29,713 bases of DNA, taken from contig NZ_DASYZI010000166.1 in the NCBI RefSeq assembly GCF_035946395.1, positions 1 through 29,713 of the forward strand. Direction: 5' to 3'. The stretch is from Actinocrinis sp035946395. GTDB lineage: Bacteria > Actinomycetota > Actinomycetes > Streptomycetales > Catenulisporaceae. Shown here in pieces: positions 9,786 through 16,626 of this stretch. A program made the position numbers and the translations under genes. Under the pieces are notes generated by a model. The model saw only the letters and a list, made by a program, of their open reading frames with translations, was not told where the DNA came from and did not search any database. Numbering within the stretch: the stretch's first letter is position 1; each line of letters opens with the position of its first letter.

Positions 9786-10208
9786 CAGCTCCTCCTCGTC
9801 ACCGGCTCCACCGAGCCCCGCGGGTTGCGGGGCGGCTTCGCCGACGGCCGTCAGTTGCGCAGCGCAGTGGGCCGGCGGGAGCTCTGACAGGTGCCACGAC
9901 TGTGCACGATGCGTTTGTCCGGTGTGATCGTCCTCCGTGCATTAGCATCCGAACCTCGCGTGCAATTGCATAAGCAACTGCGTTTGCTTTGTGCACTTGG
10001 CGCGAGTGTAGAGCTACGGCGAGTGCCGTGCAGGCGAATCTGAGAACTCATTTGCTGGAATTTGACCCGCCGCCGGGCCGCCGACACGTCCGAAACGCAC
10101 CGCAGCCGTTGTCAGAGTGGTGATCCCGCGTTCGCGTCGCAGCCGACGACAAGCCCCGGTCGAGTTAAGTCACCCACTGCCACTGATCGTGCAGTCGAGG
10201 AACGACAC
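9786..10208. other. Intergenic region between the small gene and the attachment site
   Basis: No gene recognised on either strand. It is lower in GC around 9940-10000 and contains the palindrome TGCAATTGCA near 9961-9970, probably part of the promoter region of the leftward small gene. Confidence 0.45.
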
Positions 10209-10235
10209 GGGCGCCTCTCGACATGAGAGACGCCC
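10209..10235 (-). terminator. Terminator hairpin downstream of the tRNA-Thr 3' end
   Basis: The stem GGGCG.CTCTC/GAGAG.CGCCC has one internal mismatch and a 5-nt loop, 15 bases beyond the tRNA 3' end on the minus strand. It is the natural terminator of the tRNA-Thr gene that served as attB, left here on the chromosomal side of attL. Confidence 0.55.
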
Positions 10236-10249
10236 TGGCCTTGCCGCGG

Positions 10250-10291
10250 AGCCCCCTATCGGAATTGAACCGATGACCTACGCATTACGAG
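10250..10291 (-). other. attL: 3' half of tRNA-Thr(CGU)
   Basis: Read on the minus strand: anticodon loop CTCGTAA (anticodon CGT at 10289-10287), 3' anticodon strand TGCGT, variable AGGTC, T-arm ATCGG-TTCAATT-CCGAT, acceptor 3' strand AGGGGGC and discriminator T. The 5' anticodon strand should be ACGCA, but the sequence is GAGAGG and no D-arm or 5' acceptor follows. So identity to the tRNA stops exactly at the anticodon loop. This is the partial copy left when a tyrosine integrase inserts an element into the 3' end of a tRNA gene. The orientation puts the intact tRNA at the right end of the element, outside the window. Confidence 0.85.
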
Positions 10292-10412
10292 CCTCTCCGG
10301 GGCTCATCCACGAACGTCCGCGCTAGTCCGCTGCGCAGGTCAGCCCGACAGGACGGACGAGTATGGACGGGGTGGACGACAGTGGACTGAGACCGTAACC
10401 GAGACTAGGTCA

Positions 10413-10760
10413 TCACTCTGAAGGGCGACCACCTGCACGACAGGCCTCGCACCTGCCGCATTCAAGCTCAGCAAGCGGGAAGGTCTGTTTGCAGGTCCCG
10501 CACTTGCGGCGGCCCTCGGGTAAGGCAGCAGGGACCTTCCTCAACTCTCGCTGAAGCGGCTTGCGTGCCATGCCGAGCTTCCTGCGTGCCACGCGCTTGC
10601 GCTCGTCATGGTGGTAGGTCAGGACTCTCGACTGATCACGATACGGTGCGCCGCGCGCGGCGAGACAAGTTGCGCACTGCACTCGGCGGATCTCCTCCGT
10701 CGTCAACTGCCTGTTAGACCGCCCAGTGCGGCTACCGTTCCTGGTCATATCGCGCGGCAT
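10413..10760 (-). CDS. Small CxxC-rich (zinc-ribbon-like) protein
   Basis: 115 aa from ATG 10760. CATC lies near residues 32-35, with CGTC and CGRCEAC near the C-terminus, so six or more cysteines are spaced as in two zinc knuckles around a basic Arg/Lys-rich middle. It may bind DNA or RNA; no family is recognised. TATACT stands 9 bases before the ATG, a perfect -10 box that would give a leaderless mRNA. It is divergent from the 66-aa gene at 10861 and is the first gene inside the element. A second ATG four codons on (10748) is possible. Confidence 0.5.
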   Translation of the reverse strand: MPRDMTRNGSRTGRSNRQLTTEEIRRVQCATCLAARGAPYRDQSRVLTYHHDERKRVARRKLGMARKPLQRELRKVPAALPEGRRKCGTCKQTFPLAELECGRCEACRAGGRPSE

Positions 10761-10860
10761 GACCGGAAGTATATGCAACCCGTAAGCGCCTATTGACGAT
10801 CCGTCACACCTGCGCTGCTCTAGAAGAAACCCTGAGCAACACCGAGCGAGGAGAAGCAAC

Positions 10861-11061
10861 ATGCGCCTACAGTTCGTCGGCGGGGAGTCCGGCAACACCG
10901 GTTCGCCCCGCGTCTACAAGACCGACCGCGACACGCTCGTGATCCAGGGGTACATCGTGGATGACCCGGAAGCTCTTGCCGACGCGAAGACCCCCGCGCA
11001 CGAGACCCTGGTAGAAATCCCCTACAGCTTGCTCAAGTACCTGCCCAGAGACACCGAGTAG
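10861..11061 (+). CDS. Small conserved actinobacterial protein linked to DUF6879/Scr1 cassette
   Basis: 66 aa, starting MRLQFVGGESGNTGSPRVYK and ending in LKYLPRDTE. Proteins of this shape (N-terminal MRLxF, a VxQGYxV strand, and a C-terminal IPxxLLxxLP) commonly precede DUF6879 genes and XRE regulators in Streptomyces and relatives; the function is unknown. GAGGAG lies 8 bases before the ATG, and TTGACG about 70 bp upstream may be a -35 box. It is followed after 11 bp by the DUF6879 gene and is probably cotranscribed with it. Confidence 0.72.
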   Translation: MRLQFVGGESGNTGSPRVYKTDRDTLVIQGYIVDDPEALADAKTPAHETLVEIPYSLLKYLPRDTE

Positions 11062-11072
11062 AGGACCCACAG

Positions 11073-11633
11073 TTGACCGCGCTACTCACCGGAGACGACT
11101 TCGAAGCGCTGTTCACCCAGTTCGCGCATACCGCGTTCCGCCTCGAAGTGCGGGAGTCCTACGCGGGCATGCCGTACGAGGTCGAGCCGCTTCGCCAGTT
11201 CCTCAACGGTGCGGGCGTGGTCGATCTGGAGTGGACCAGGGGCTATCGTGCACTGATCTCAGAACACGTAGCGGCCGGACGACGGATCACGCGGGTTCGT
11301 ATCGTCTCGGAACCATGGTCTGACTACACGCGCTTCGGAGTCTGGCTCGCCGCTGGCACGAATGCGGCCGGGGAAGACATTCGCTACCTGCCGCGCACAC
11401 ATCACGCGGTCACCGAGCTACCCGATGAGGACTACTGGCTGTTCGACTCGAACCGCCTCTATGTCCTCCACTTCACCGAAGATGACAACCTGATCGGCGC
11501 TGAGCCGGTCACCGATCCGGCCCGCGTCGTTGCGGCCAATGCCGCCCGCGATGCGGCCTGGCACTACGCCGAGCAGCGCGACCGGTATGCGAAACGGCAC
11601 GGCCTTGACGACCAACGTCGCCCAAGCGCGTGA
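11073..11633 (+). CDS. DUF6879 family protein
   Basis: 186 aa, start TTG at 11073 with GAGGA 7 bases upstream. DUF6879 proteins are rich in aromatic and acidic residues (here TRGYRALISEHVAAGRRITR and EDYWLFDS) and carry a C-terminal basic helix. They occur almost always next to an XRE/Scr1-type regulator in actinobacteria, and a toxin-like or partner role is suspected but not shown. Its end overlaps the start of the next gene by 47 bp, implying translational coupling. Family assignment is from recall of the pattern. Confidence 0.78.
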   Translation: MTALLTGDDFEALFTQFAHTAFRLEVRESYAGMPYEVEPLRQFLNGAGVVDLEWTRGYRALISEHVAAGRRITRVRIVSEPWSDYTRFGVWLAAGTNAAGEDIRYLPRTHHAVTELPDEDYWLFDSNRLYVLHFTEDDNLIGAEPVTDPARVVAANAARDAAWHYAEQRDRYAKRHGLDDQRRPSA

Positions 11634-12441
11634 GGCCCTGGGCGCGCACTTGCGCCAACTGCGCCGAGACGCGGACATGACTGGACGGGAGCTAGCCACT
11701 GCGTGTGGTTGGCTCCCGTCCAAGGTCAGCAAGATTGAGAACGGCAAGCAGACGCCCTCCCCTACCGATATCCGCGTCTGGGCGGACGCTACCGGCCATC
11801 CCGAGGCCGAGGCGCCGTTACGCGCGGAGCTTGCCGCTCTCGAATCGTTCTTCCGAGATTGGCGCCGCCAACTCAAGGCCGGGATGCGGTTCCGGCAGGT
11901 CGAATCCCTCGGCCTGGAAGCCGACACCCGGCACCTACGCGTCTGGGAGCCGAACTACATTCCCGGGCTGCTTCAGACCGCCGAATACGCCCGCATCCGC
12001 CTCGCCCAGGGTGCCCGTCTCTACGGCACGCCGAACGATGTGGACGCTGCCGTCGCCATCCGCATGAACCGGCAACAGGTGCTGCACCTGCCGACCAAGC
12101 GATTCGACTTCCTGATTGCCGAAGGCGCTCTCCGGGATGGCAACGCGGCCCCGCCGGACGTCATGGCCGGGCAGCTCGATCGGCTGATGGTAAGCACGAC
12201 CCACACGACGGTGACGCTTGGCGTTGTACCTTCCGCCGTGCTCTGGCCGTTCCACGCCGACAACGGGTTCTGGCTCTACGACGCCGACGCGGTCATCATC
12301 GAAACCCTCACAGCAGAGCTCCGTCTCACCCACGCCGATGAGGTCGCGATCTACGCGCGGGTTCACACCGCGCTCGCTGAAAGCGCCGTCTACGGGACAG
12401 ACGCTCGCGCCCTGATCACCTCGGCAGCAGACGCGCTTTGA
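11587..12441 (+). CDS. XRE-type regulator with DUF5753 (Scr1 family, TA antitoxin-like)
   Basis: 284 aa from ATG 11587. A helix-turn-helix at about 18-70 (TGRELATACGWLPSKVSKIE) is followed by the DUF5753 domain with its typical EPNYIPGLLQTAEYAR near 118-133 and a conserved C-terminal half. Proteins of this family act as transcriptional regulators and are paired with small partners such as DUF397 or DUF6879 proteins. Here the partner is the overlapping DUF6879 gene upstream. An earlier in-frame ATG at 11530 would lie deep in the DUF6879 gene and give an atypical N-terminus, so 11587 is preferred. Confidence 0.86.
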   Translation: MRNGTALTTNVAQAREALGAHLRQLRRDADMTGRELATACGWLPSKVSKIENGKQTPSPTDIRVWADATGHPEAEAPLRAELAALESFFRDWRRQLKAGMRFRQVESLGLEADTRHLRVWEPNYIPGLLQTAEYARIRLAQGARLYGTPNDVDAAVAIRMNRQQVLHLPTKRFDFLIAEGALRDGNAAPPDVMAGQLDRLMVSTTHTTVTLGVVPSAVLWPFHADNGFWLYDADAVIIETLTAELRLTHADEVAIYARVHTALAESAVYGTDARALITSAADAL

Positions 12442-12450
12442 CGAGGTTTC

Positions 12451-12470
12451 GAGCAATTCTGAGCAATTCG
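12451..12470. repeat. Tandem decamer upstream of the STAS gene
   Basis: GAGCAATTCT is followed at once by GAGCAATTCG, with TTGACG (12438-12443) just ahead overlapping the Scr1-gene stop. It may be an operator or promoter element for the STAS gene 70 bp downstream. Confidence 0.4.
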
Positions 12471-12538
12471 TAGGGCGGGGCGGTCGGCCCTGCGACGGTG
12501 GCGTCGGGAGTCATCCACCGCAGAAACGAGGCCCGGCG

Positions 12539-12907
12539 ATGCACGAGACCCGATCCGAGGGCTTCCTCGACCTCGATTCCTGGATCGACGAACGCCGCGT
12601 CGTAGTCCAGATCTCCGGGGAGCTCGACACAGTCAACTGCCGCCAGTTGCGCGACGAACTGTTCTCCTACTCTCAGATAGGTCACCACCGGTTCGCGGTA
12701 GAGCTAAGTGGGCTGGCGTTCATGGACTCAGCGGGTATCGGCGTGCTGGTCGGTGCGGCCAAGCGGGCACGGGCCAGTGAAGGCCGACTGTGCCTGGTCG
12801 GTCCGAAGCATCACATCAGGCGCCTGTGGGAGACGATGGGACTGGCCGGAATCATGCCGGTCTTTGGTGGGCTCGACGACGCTTTCAGCTACCTCAGTGC
12901 CAAGTAG
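12539..12907 (+). CDS. STAS-domain anti-sigma factor antagonist
   Basis: 122 aa, a single STAS domain. ISGELDT (25-31) and the phosphorylation-site loop FMDSAGIGVLVG (61-72, S64 the expected phosphoacceptor) are typical of SpoIIAA/RsbV/BldG proteins. In the family the unphosphorylated form binds an anti-sigma kinase and frees a sigma factor; phosphorylation by the kinase switches it off. No HATPase kinase gene is visible in the element, so it may act on a host partner. GAGG lies 7 bases before the ATG. A hairpin follows the stop. Confidence 0.88.
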   Translation: MHETRSEGFLDLDSWIDERRVVVQISGELDTVNCRQLRDELFSYSQIGHHRFAVELSGLAFMDSAGIGVLVGAAKRARASEGRLCLVGPKHHIRRLWETMGLAGIMPVFGGLDDAFSYLSAK

Positions 12908-12919
12908 TCACAGTGAAAC

Positions 12920-12941
12920 GGCCCGGCCAGAAGGCCGGGCC
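12920..12941. terminator. Bidirectional terminator between STAS and HAD genes
   Basis: A perfect 9-bp stem GGCCCGGCC/GGCCGGGCC with an AGAA tetraloop lies between two convergent genes. No T-run follows, as is common in high-GC actinobacteria. Confidence 0.65.
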
Positions 12942-12972
12942 ACATTGCTATTCGCTTCACACTTCGACCTGC

Positions 12973-13671
12973 CTAGAGCTTCAGCTCGATCAGCGCGCGC
13001 GCTACATCCGCCATCGTGGTCACAATCACGTCCGCGCCTGCCTCAGTGAACAGGTCAACCTTCTCATTGCGGTTGGCGTATCCGATGACCGGAAGTCCGG
13101 CGGCTTGCGCACCGTGAATATCTGCGAGCGAATCACCGATCAATACACAGTCAGCGGGTGATGAATCGACCGACTTCGCCGCACGAAGGATTGGCTCTGG
13201 GTTTGGCTTCATGAGGTCTGGCCGTGCGAAAGTCCGGCCGCTTACGTGGGAAGCATAGGCGCTGAGACGCTGCCTACTGACGTAGGACGTGATCGCGCCT
13301 GATGAGTTGTTGCTGACAATCGCGATTGGCTTTCCTGCTTCGTACGCCCCGACGATGACTTCGCGGCCGTACAGCGTCGGCCTAGCGGTCTTAGACGCCG
13401 CATACTCCTCGGCGCAGAGCCTGGTCTCAACGAGCCGAACGATGTCCGGCCGCCCTAACCTCGCGGTCCACCGCAAGACTTCAAGCGGGTCCGGCTCGCT
13501 CACAAGCTCCGGGGCGATTTCACCACCCGCGTCGCGTACGACAGTACGCAACGAGTCAGCGACCTTCGGGGCCGGATGCTGGGCGAAGATGCTGCATACC
13601 GGGCCGTCGAAGTCGAGCAGGATCGATCCTCGCCCGGCAAGGAGCTGGAAGAGATTTTCCGGCTGACTCAT
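12973..13671 (-). CDS. HAD-superfamily hydrolase
   Basis: 232 aa with all four HAD motifs: DFDGPV (nucleophile D20, acid/base D22), S121 in IVSNNSS, K156 in KPNPEP, and GDSLAD (D181, D185). The helical cap between motifs I and II resembles phosphoglycolate-phosphatase-type enzymes; the substrate is probably a small phosphorylated metabolite, not known. Its ATG overlaps the GntR stop as ATGA, so the two are translated as a pair. In pSAM2 a Nudix hydrolase (Pif) acts in immunity to incoming copies; an analogous role for this hydrolase is only a guess. Confidence 0.87.
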   Translation of the reverse strand: MSQPENLFQLLAGRGSILLDFDGPVCSIFAQHPAPKVADSLRTVVRDAGGEIAPELVSEPDPLEVLRWTARLGRPDIVRLVETRLCAEEYAASKTARPTLYGREVIVGAYEAGKPIAIVSNNSSGAITSYVSRQRLSAYASHVSGRTFARPDLMKPNPEPILRAAKSVDSSPADCVLIGDSLADIHGAQAAGLPVIGYANRNEKVDLFTEAGADVIVTTMADVARALIELKL

Positions 13672-14534
13672 TCCGAGTACTCCCGTGCGATCGTGTTCCA
13701 GATGGAATCGAACCAGGCACGTGCCGCTTCGACGAACTGAGCGCTTGTCGAGGTCTCGTCATCACCCATCGCATAATGGAACAGCGGCACATCTTTGCCC
13801 ATCAAGTCATAGATCGCTACCGGCTCACCTTTGATGGTGACATTGCGTTCGACAACAGGATAGAAGCCAAAGAATGCTTCCGCGTTGTTGAGGAAATAGA
13901 GCTTGAATAGCGGTGCCGCGCTGTGGACCCTGACGTTAACTGTCGCCGACCGAACGAGGCCAAGCTCCCCAAGCTCTCGAACTTGATCGATGATTCCGTC
14001 GGCCACGCGTCGGGCAATCCTCTCTGCCCTGGCTCGAACCATCGGATCGTCAGATTGAGTCTCTGCGCGCGCTGGTAACGCCATAGGCACAGACATGTCA
14101 GACAGCAGCACCCGAACGGCAATGGTCTCGGGGGTCAGCCGTCCAACCCTGATCTTGTCCAATGCTTCAGAGATGGCATCTCGAAGCGTTTCACCCGAGA
14201 ACCCCGCGAAGTCGATCGACACGTGCGGGCTCTCGAATGCCGCCTCGATATGGGGCCTCAACTCGACCGCTCGCTGAGTCTGTGCCCGCACGAACGCGCC
14301 GCTCCCCTGACGGCTGATGATCAGCCGCTCGCTGCGCAGAACATCCAGCGCTCGCTTGACCGTCTCGCGTGCCACGCCATACCGCGCGGCAAGTTCCGGC
14401 TGTGACGGCAACCTGTCGCCAGGTGCGAGCTTGCCCGTGAGGATCGCTGCCCTGAGCTTGTTCGCGATCTGCTGCGACGACTGCTTGGGGTCGTCTGGGT
14501 CTAGTACGCCGAGGAAGTCGAGAGCATCAGTCAT
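13668..14534 (-). CDS. GntR-family transcriptional regulator (KorSA-like position)
   Basis: 288 aa from ATG 14534. The N-terminal winged helix-turn-helix is at about 15-80 (LRAAILTGKLAPGDRLPSQP, YGVARETVKRALDVL). The C-terminal region is not a clear UTRA or FadR domain and may sense a ligand. TAGTCT lies 7 bases before the ATG, fitting a -10 box for a leaderless mRNA; GGGAGG is present but only one base from the ATG. A TTG at 14603 would sit inside an operator repeat and is rejected. GntR proteins such as KorSA repress transfer genes in AICEs. The three repeats upstream suggest autoregulation and control of the rightward genes. Confidence 0.88.
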   Translation of the reverse strand: MTDALDFLGVLDPDDPKQSSQQIANKLRAAILTGKLAPGDRLPSQPELAARYGVARETVKRALDVLRSERLIISRQGSGAFVRAQTQRAVELRPHIEAAFESPHVSIDFAGFSGETLRDAISEALDKIRVGRLTPETIAVRVLLSDMSVPMALPARAETQSDDPMVRARAERIARRVADGIIDQVRELGELGLVRSATVNVRVHSAAPLFKLYFLNNAEAFFGFYPVVERNVTIKGEPVAIYDLMGKDVPLFHYAMGDDETSTSAQFVEAARAWFDSIWNTIAREYSE

Positions 14535-14551
14535 ACCTCCCAGACTAGCGC

Positions 14552-14643
14552 TGACTAGCCAAGCTAGAAGACTTTTCTCGGAACGCTTGACATGACTAGC
14601 CAAGCGAGCCTACGTTCTTCTCAACGCAATATGGCTAGCCAGG
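14552..14643. promoter_or_regulatory. Three operator-like repeats upstream of the GntR gene
   Basis: TGACTAGCCAAGC occurs exactly at 14552-14564 and 14593-14605. A related site, TGGCTAGCCAGG, is at 14632-14643 and contains the palindrome TGGCTAGCCA. Repeat starts are 41 and 39 bp apart, about four helical turns, so the sites lie on one face of the DNA. They cover the region between the leftward GntR gene and the rightward transfer genes and are probably GntR operators. Confidence 0.65.
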
Positions 14644-14722
14644 TAAGGCAAGTCACGGCGGATCACTACGGAGGCATCTGATAGCTGTTCAGTCCACGTC
14701 GCGTGCTTGGTTCGCTGGTCGC

Positions 14723-14905
14723 TTGATCCCGCTGACTCGTCTGACGCGGTTCGAGGCTCTGGGCCCGGTGCACCGCAGTGTGCGTGTTCAGGTCGGTACG
14801 GACACGGTGTTCGGCACTCCGGCTCAGGCGCTGGCGATGGGTCTGGCGCTGGTGCGGGCTGCGATCGAGGCGGATCCGGCGATGGCGTCGGCGTTGCGTT
14901 CCTGA
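14723..14905 (+). CDS. Small hypothetical protein, start uncertain
   Basis: At least 60 aa, beginning MIPLTRLTRFEALGPV from TTG 14723, with a C-terminal helix (AQALAMGLALVRAAIEADPA). No ribosome site precedes the TTG. The frame is open upstream, and GGAGG at 14670-14674 stands 6 bases before an ATA (14681) and 3 before a CTG (14678) in the same frame. The true product may therefore carry 14-15 more residues from a non-canonical start. It is the first rightward gene after the GntR operators. No family recognised. Confidence 0.45.
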   Translation: MIPLTRLTRFEALGPVHRSVRVQVGTDTVFGTPAQALAMGLALVRAAIEADPAMASALRS

Positions 14906-15180
14906 TCGTCCTTCCGGTTTTTGGCCCGGCCCGCTCAGGCGCTGCGCGGACCGTGGCCATGGCCGTAAGGGCCTTTGACAACTGAAGAGTGATTCTCGCC
15001 TGAGGTTCGGTGAACCGGGTGACGCTTCGCGGCCCCTGCCGTTTTGTCCCCGTGTTCCCGCGCTGTCTTGAAGGCGACTCGCAGTGCTTGTGCTGCCCGT
15101 CCATCGCGACCCGGACCATCTTCGGTTCGTGGTGGGCGGAGAACACCAGCCCCGCGCCACTTTGATGATGGAGGGTCCTG

Positions 15181-15528
15181 ATGCATCACAACGGCCGTGA
15201 CGTTCTGCTCGCGAGCACGCTTCCCGTGTCCAACCTGGAGGTTCGCCCCGGCGAGGCCAGGACGATCGTGTGCCCGGACTGCGGTACCTGGCGTTTCCTG
15301 CGCCGCAACATGATCTTCCCGCACCGTGCTGCCGACGACCGTTCCCGTTGCCCTGGTAGTGGTCAGCGCGTGCGCATTGATCTTCCCCTCGCCTCGCTGG
15401 TCGCGCCTTCTGCCCGTCAGCAGGCGGAGCAGGCTCAGGCCGGGTTGCGCCGCGCGGCCCGCGTCCAGCTCAAGCCGTCCGCCCCGGTGCCGCCCCCGGT
15501 GTTCAAGGTCAAGGCCAGCACGGTCTAA
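15181..15528 (+). CDS. AICE small protein with CPDC motif
   Basis: 115 aa, starting MHHNGRDVLLASTLPVSNLE. CPDC (residues 31-34), a later H and C (FPHRAADDRSRCPG) suggest a single zinc-ribbon, followed by an Ala/Arg-rich helix and a Pro-rich tail. Proteins of this kind are frequent near the transfer genes of actinomycete elements and are usually annotated hypothetical. GGAGG lies 6 bases before the ATG. A long unoccupied leader (14906-15180) precedes it, containing TTGACA at 14975-14980 but no good -10. Confidence 0.7.
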   Translation: MHHNGRDVLLASTLPVSNLEVRPGEARTIVCPDCGTWRFLRRNMIFPHRAADDRSRCPGSGQRVRIDLPLASLVAPSARQQAEQAQAGLRRAARVQLKPSAPVPPPVFKVKASTV

Positions 15529-15542
15529 CCGCAGCCCGTCCC

Positions 15543-15574
15543 GCAGCCCGTCCCGACTTCCCGGGGCGGGCTGC
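15543..15574 (+). terminator. Hairpin after the CPDC-protein gene
   Basis: Stem GCAGCCCGTCCC/GGGGCGGGCTGC, 12 bp with one mismatch. The left arm sequence CGCAGCCCGTCC also occurs in tandem just before it (15530-15541). It is a probable attenuator between two rightward genes. Confidence 0.5.
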
Positions 15575-15606
15575 CTTGTCATGCCCGCGAGAACAGGAGT
15601 CCGATC

Positions 15607-16071
15607 ATGTACGAGCCCGCGCTCGCCGAGCCCGTTGCCGACACCGTCCCGACCCTGGCCGAGGCCGTGTTGGCCGCGTACCGGGCGGGGGTGACCGAGG
15701 GACGCTCGGCTGTGGTTCATTACGCCCCGACCACGATCACCGTCAACCACGCGCCGGCCCCGGCGCCGGTTGTGCAGGACGCGCCGATGCCCACCCTGCC
15801 CGCCGGGCCTGATCAGGCGGGGCCGCCCGCGCTGGTCAAGCCCGCGCATTTGCGGCGCCGGTACAGCCGCGCAGACCTGTTTGTTTTTCTCGGCGGCGGC
15901 ATCCTCGCCGGGGCGTGCGTGCAGGCCGCGCTCGCCGGTTTCCTCTACACCACCGGCCTGACCGCGCGCCTGTGGCTGTGCTGCACTGTGCTGACCGGCG
16001 TGCCGCTGCTCGGCGGGCTGTTGCTGCTCGGCGCCGCTGCCGTGACAAGTCGGCAGGAGCGCGAGCGGTGA
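15607..16071 (+). CDS. Small membrane protein, two transmembrane helices (Spd-like)
   Basis: 154 aa. The N-terminal 80 residues are Ala/Pro-rich and probably cytoplasmic (VVHYAPTTITVNHAPAPAPV). A basic HLRRRYSR then precedes helices at about 95-115 and 122-146, and the end is basic (SRQERER). Small hydrophobic Spd proteins help spread conjugative elements along the mycelium, and this fits the type by size and place, but there is no sequence proof. GGAG lies 7 bases before the ATG. The stop overlaps the next GTG. Confidence 0.7.
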   Translation: MYEPALAEPVADTVPTLAEAVLAAYRAGVTEGRSAVVHYAPTTITVNHAPAPAPVVQDAPMPTLPAGPDQAGPPALVKPAHLRRRYSRADLFVFLGGGILAGACVQAALAGFLYTTGLTARLWLCCTVLTGVPLLGGLLLLGAAAVTSRQERER

Positions 16072-16289
16072 GCGGCGCCACGGTCGGCACGGTGTACCTG
16101 CCGCACTTCGACGCCCCGTTCGGACACGCCAAGCACTACACCGGCTGGTCCGCCGACCTGCCCGCCCGCTTGGCCGAACACGGGGCCGGGCGCGGCGCAC
16201 GGCTGACCGAGCTGCTCGCCGGTCCTGCGCGGCTCGCGTTCGACCATGGCCGGATCGTGCACAACGCGCTGAACCGAGTGGGGATGTGA
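16068..16289 (+). CDS. Minimal GIY-YIG-like nuclease domain protein
   Basis: 73 aa from GTG 16068, which overlaps the preceding stop as GTGA. The pattern VYLPHF...HAKHYTGWS followed by LPARLAEHGAGRGARLT matches the compact GIY-YIG family in which GIY is replaced by VYL and YIG by YTG, with the conserved Arg in the next helix. At 73 aa it is at the lower limit for a complete domain. Catalytic competence is uncertain, and a role in element processing is inferred only from context. Confidence 0.66.
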   Translation: MSGATVGTVYLPHFDAPFGHAKHYTGWSADLPARLAEHGAGRGARLTELLAGPARLAFDHGRIVHNALNRVGM

Positions 16290-16468
16290 TCGCGGTGGCC
16301 CGGCCCGAGCGCGACGACGTCACCCCGCTGACCGTTGAGGTCCGCAACGACAAGGGCCAGCTGACCACCCGCTTGCATGTGAGCGGCTGGTCGTCCGCCA
16401 ACGCGGTCGTTGCGGCCTACGCGAAAGACGTCGGCAAGACAACCGAGGTTGTTCCCCGTACCGACTAA
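16286..16468 (+). CDS. Small hypothetical protein, coupled to the GIY-YIG-like gene
   Basis: 60 aa starting MIAVARPERDDVTPLTVEV. GTG at 16286 overlaps the previous stop as GTGA, so it is translationally coupled. A strand-rich first half (LTVEVRNDKGQLTTRLHVSG) is followed by a helix (ANAVVAAYAKDVG). No family is recognised. An internal GTG at 16295 is an alternative start. Confidence 0.6.
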   Translation: MIAVARPERDDVTPLTVEVRNDKGQLTTRLHVSGWSSANAVVAAYAKDVGKTTEVVPRTD

Positions 16469-16499
16469 AGCTCTTGGCTCCTGTCCGCACCCCGCTGTC

Positions 16500-16529
16500 C
16501 CGCCCGCCCCCGAACAGGTGGGCGGGCGG
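16500..16529 (+). terminator. Hairpin, copy 1 of a repeated element hairpin
   Basis: A 10-bp GC stem CCGCCCGCCC/GGGCGGGCGG with a 10-nt loop, followed by TTCGGCG. A near-identical hairpin with the same TTCGGCG trailer lies at 16979-17014. The two bracket the gene at 16627. Confidence 0.55.
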
Positions 16530-16626
16530 TTCGGCGAGGGCGCACAGACTGCGTGCGCCACCAGCCGAGTGTGGTAGGCGCCTGAGAAATGGCCCACGCC
16601 CGGCTTCCTCGACCCGTAGGGGCAAC

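Noticed and set aside
10117..10326. 69-codon plus-strand frame containing IGIEPMTYALR
   Set aside because: This peptide is the well-known false translation of a tRNA gene read antisense; the DNA is the tRNA-Thr fragment.
10250..10330. Complete tRNA-Thr gene
   Set aside because: No D-arm, no 5' acceptor strand and no complementary 5' anticodon strand; only the 3' half is present.
10325..10400. Repeated TGGAC/GGACG units near attL as integrase arm sites
   Set aside because: Irregular spacing and sequence; cannot be distinguished from chance in GC-rich DNA.
11530..11586. Upstream start for the Scr1-type regulator
   Set aside because: It would add 19 Pro/Arg-rich residues read inside the DUF6879 gene, unlike family members.
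14975..15003. TTGACA as promoter for the CPDC-protein gene
   Set aside because: The -35 is perfect but no acceptable -10 follows at 16-19 bp, and the ATG is 200 bp away; left as a note only.
14935..16401. 488-codon leftward open frame over the small transfer genes
   Set aside because: Low-complexity Arg/Gly-rich translation; the plus-strand genes have ribosome sites, overlapping stops and starts, and recognisable motifs.
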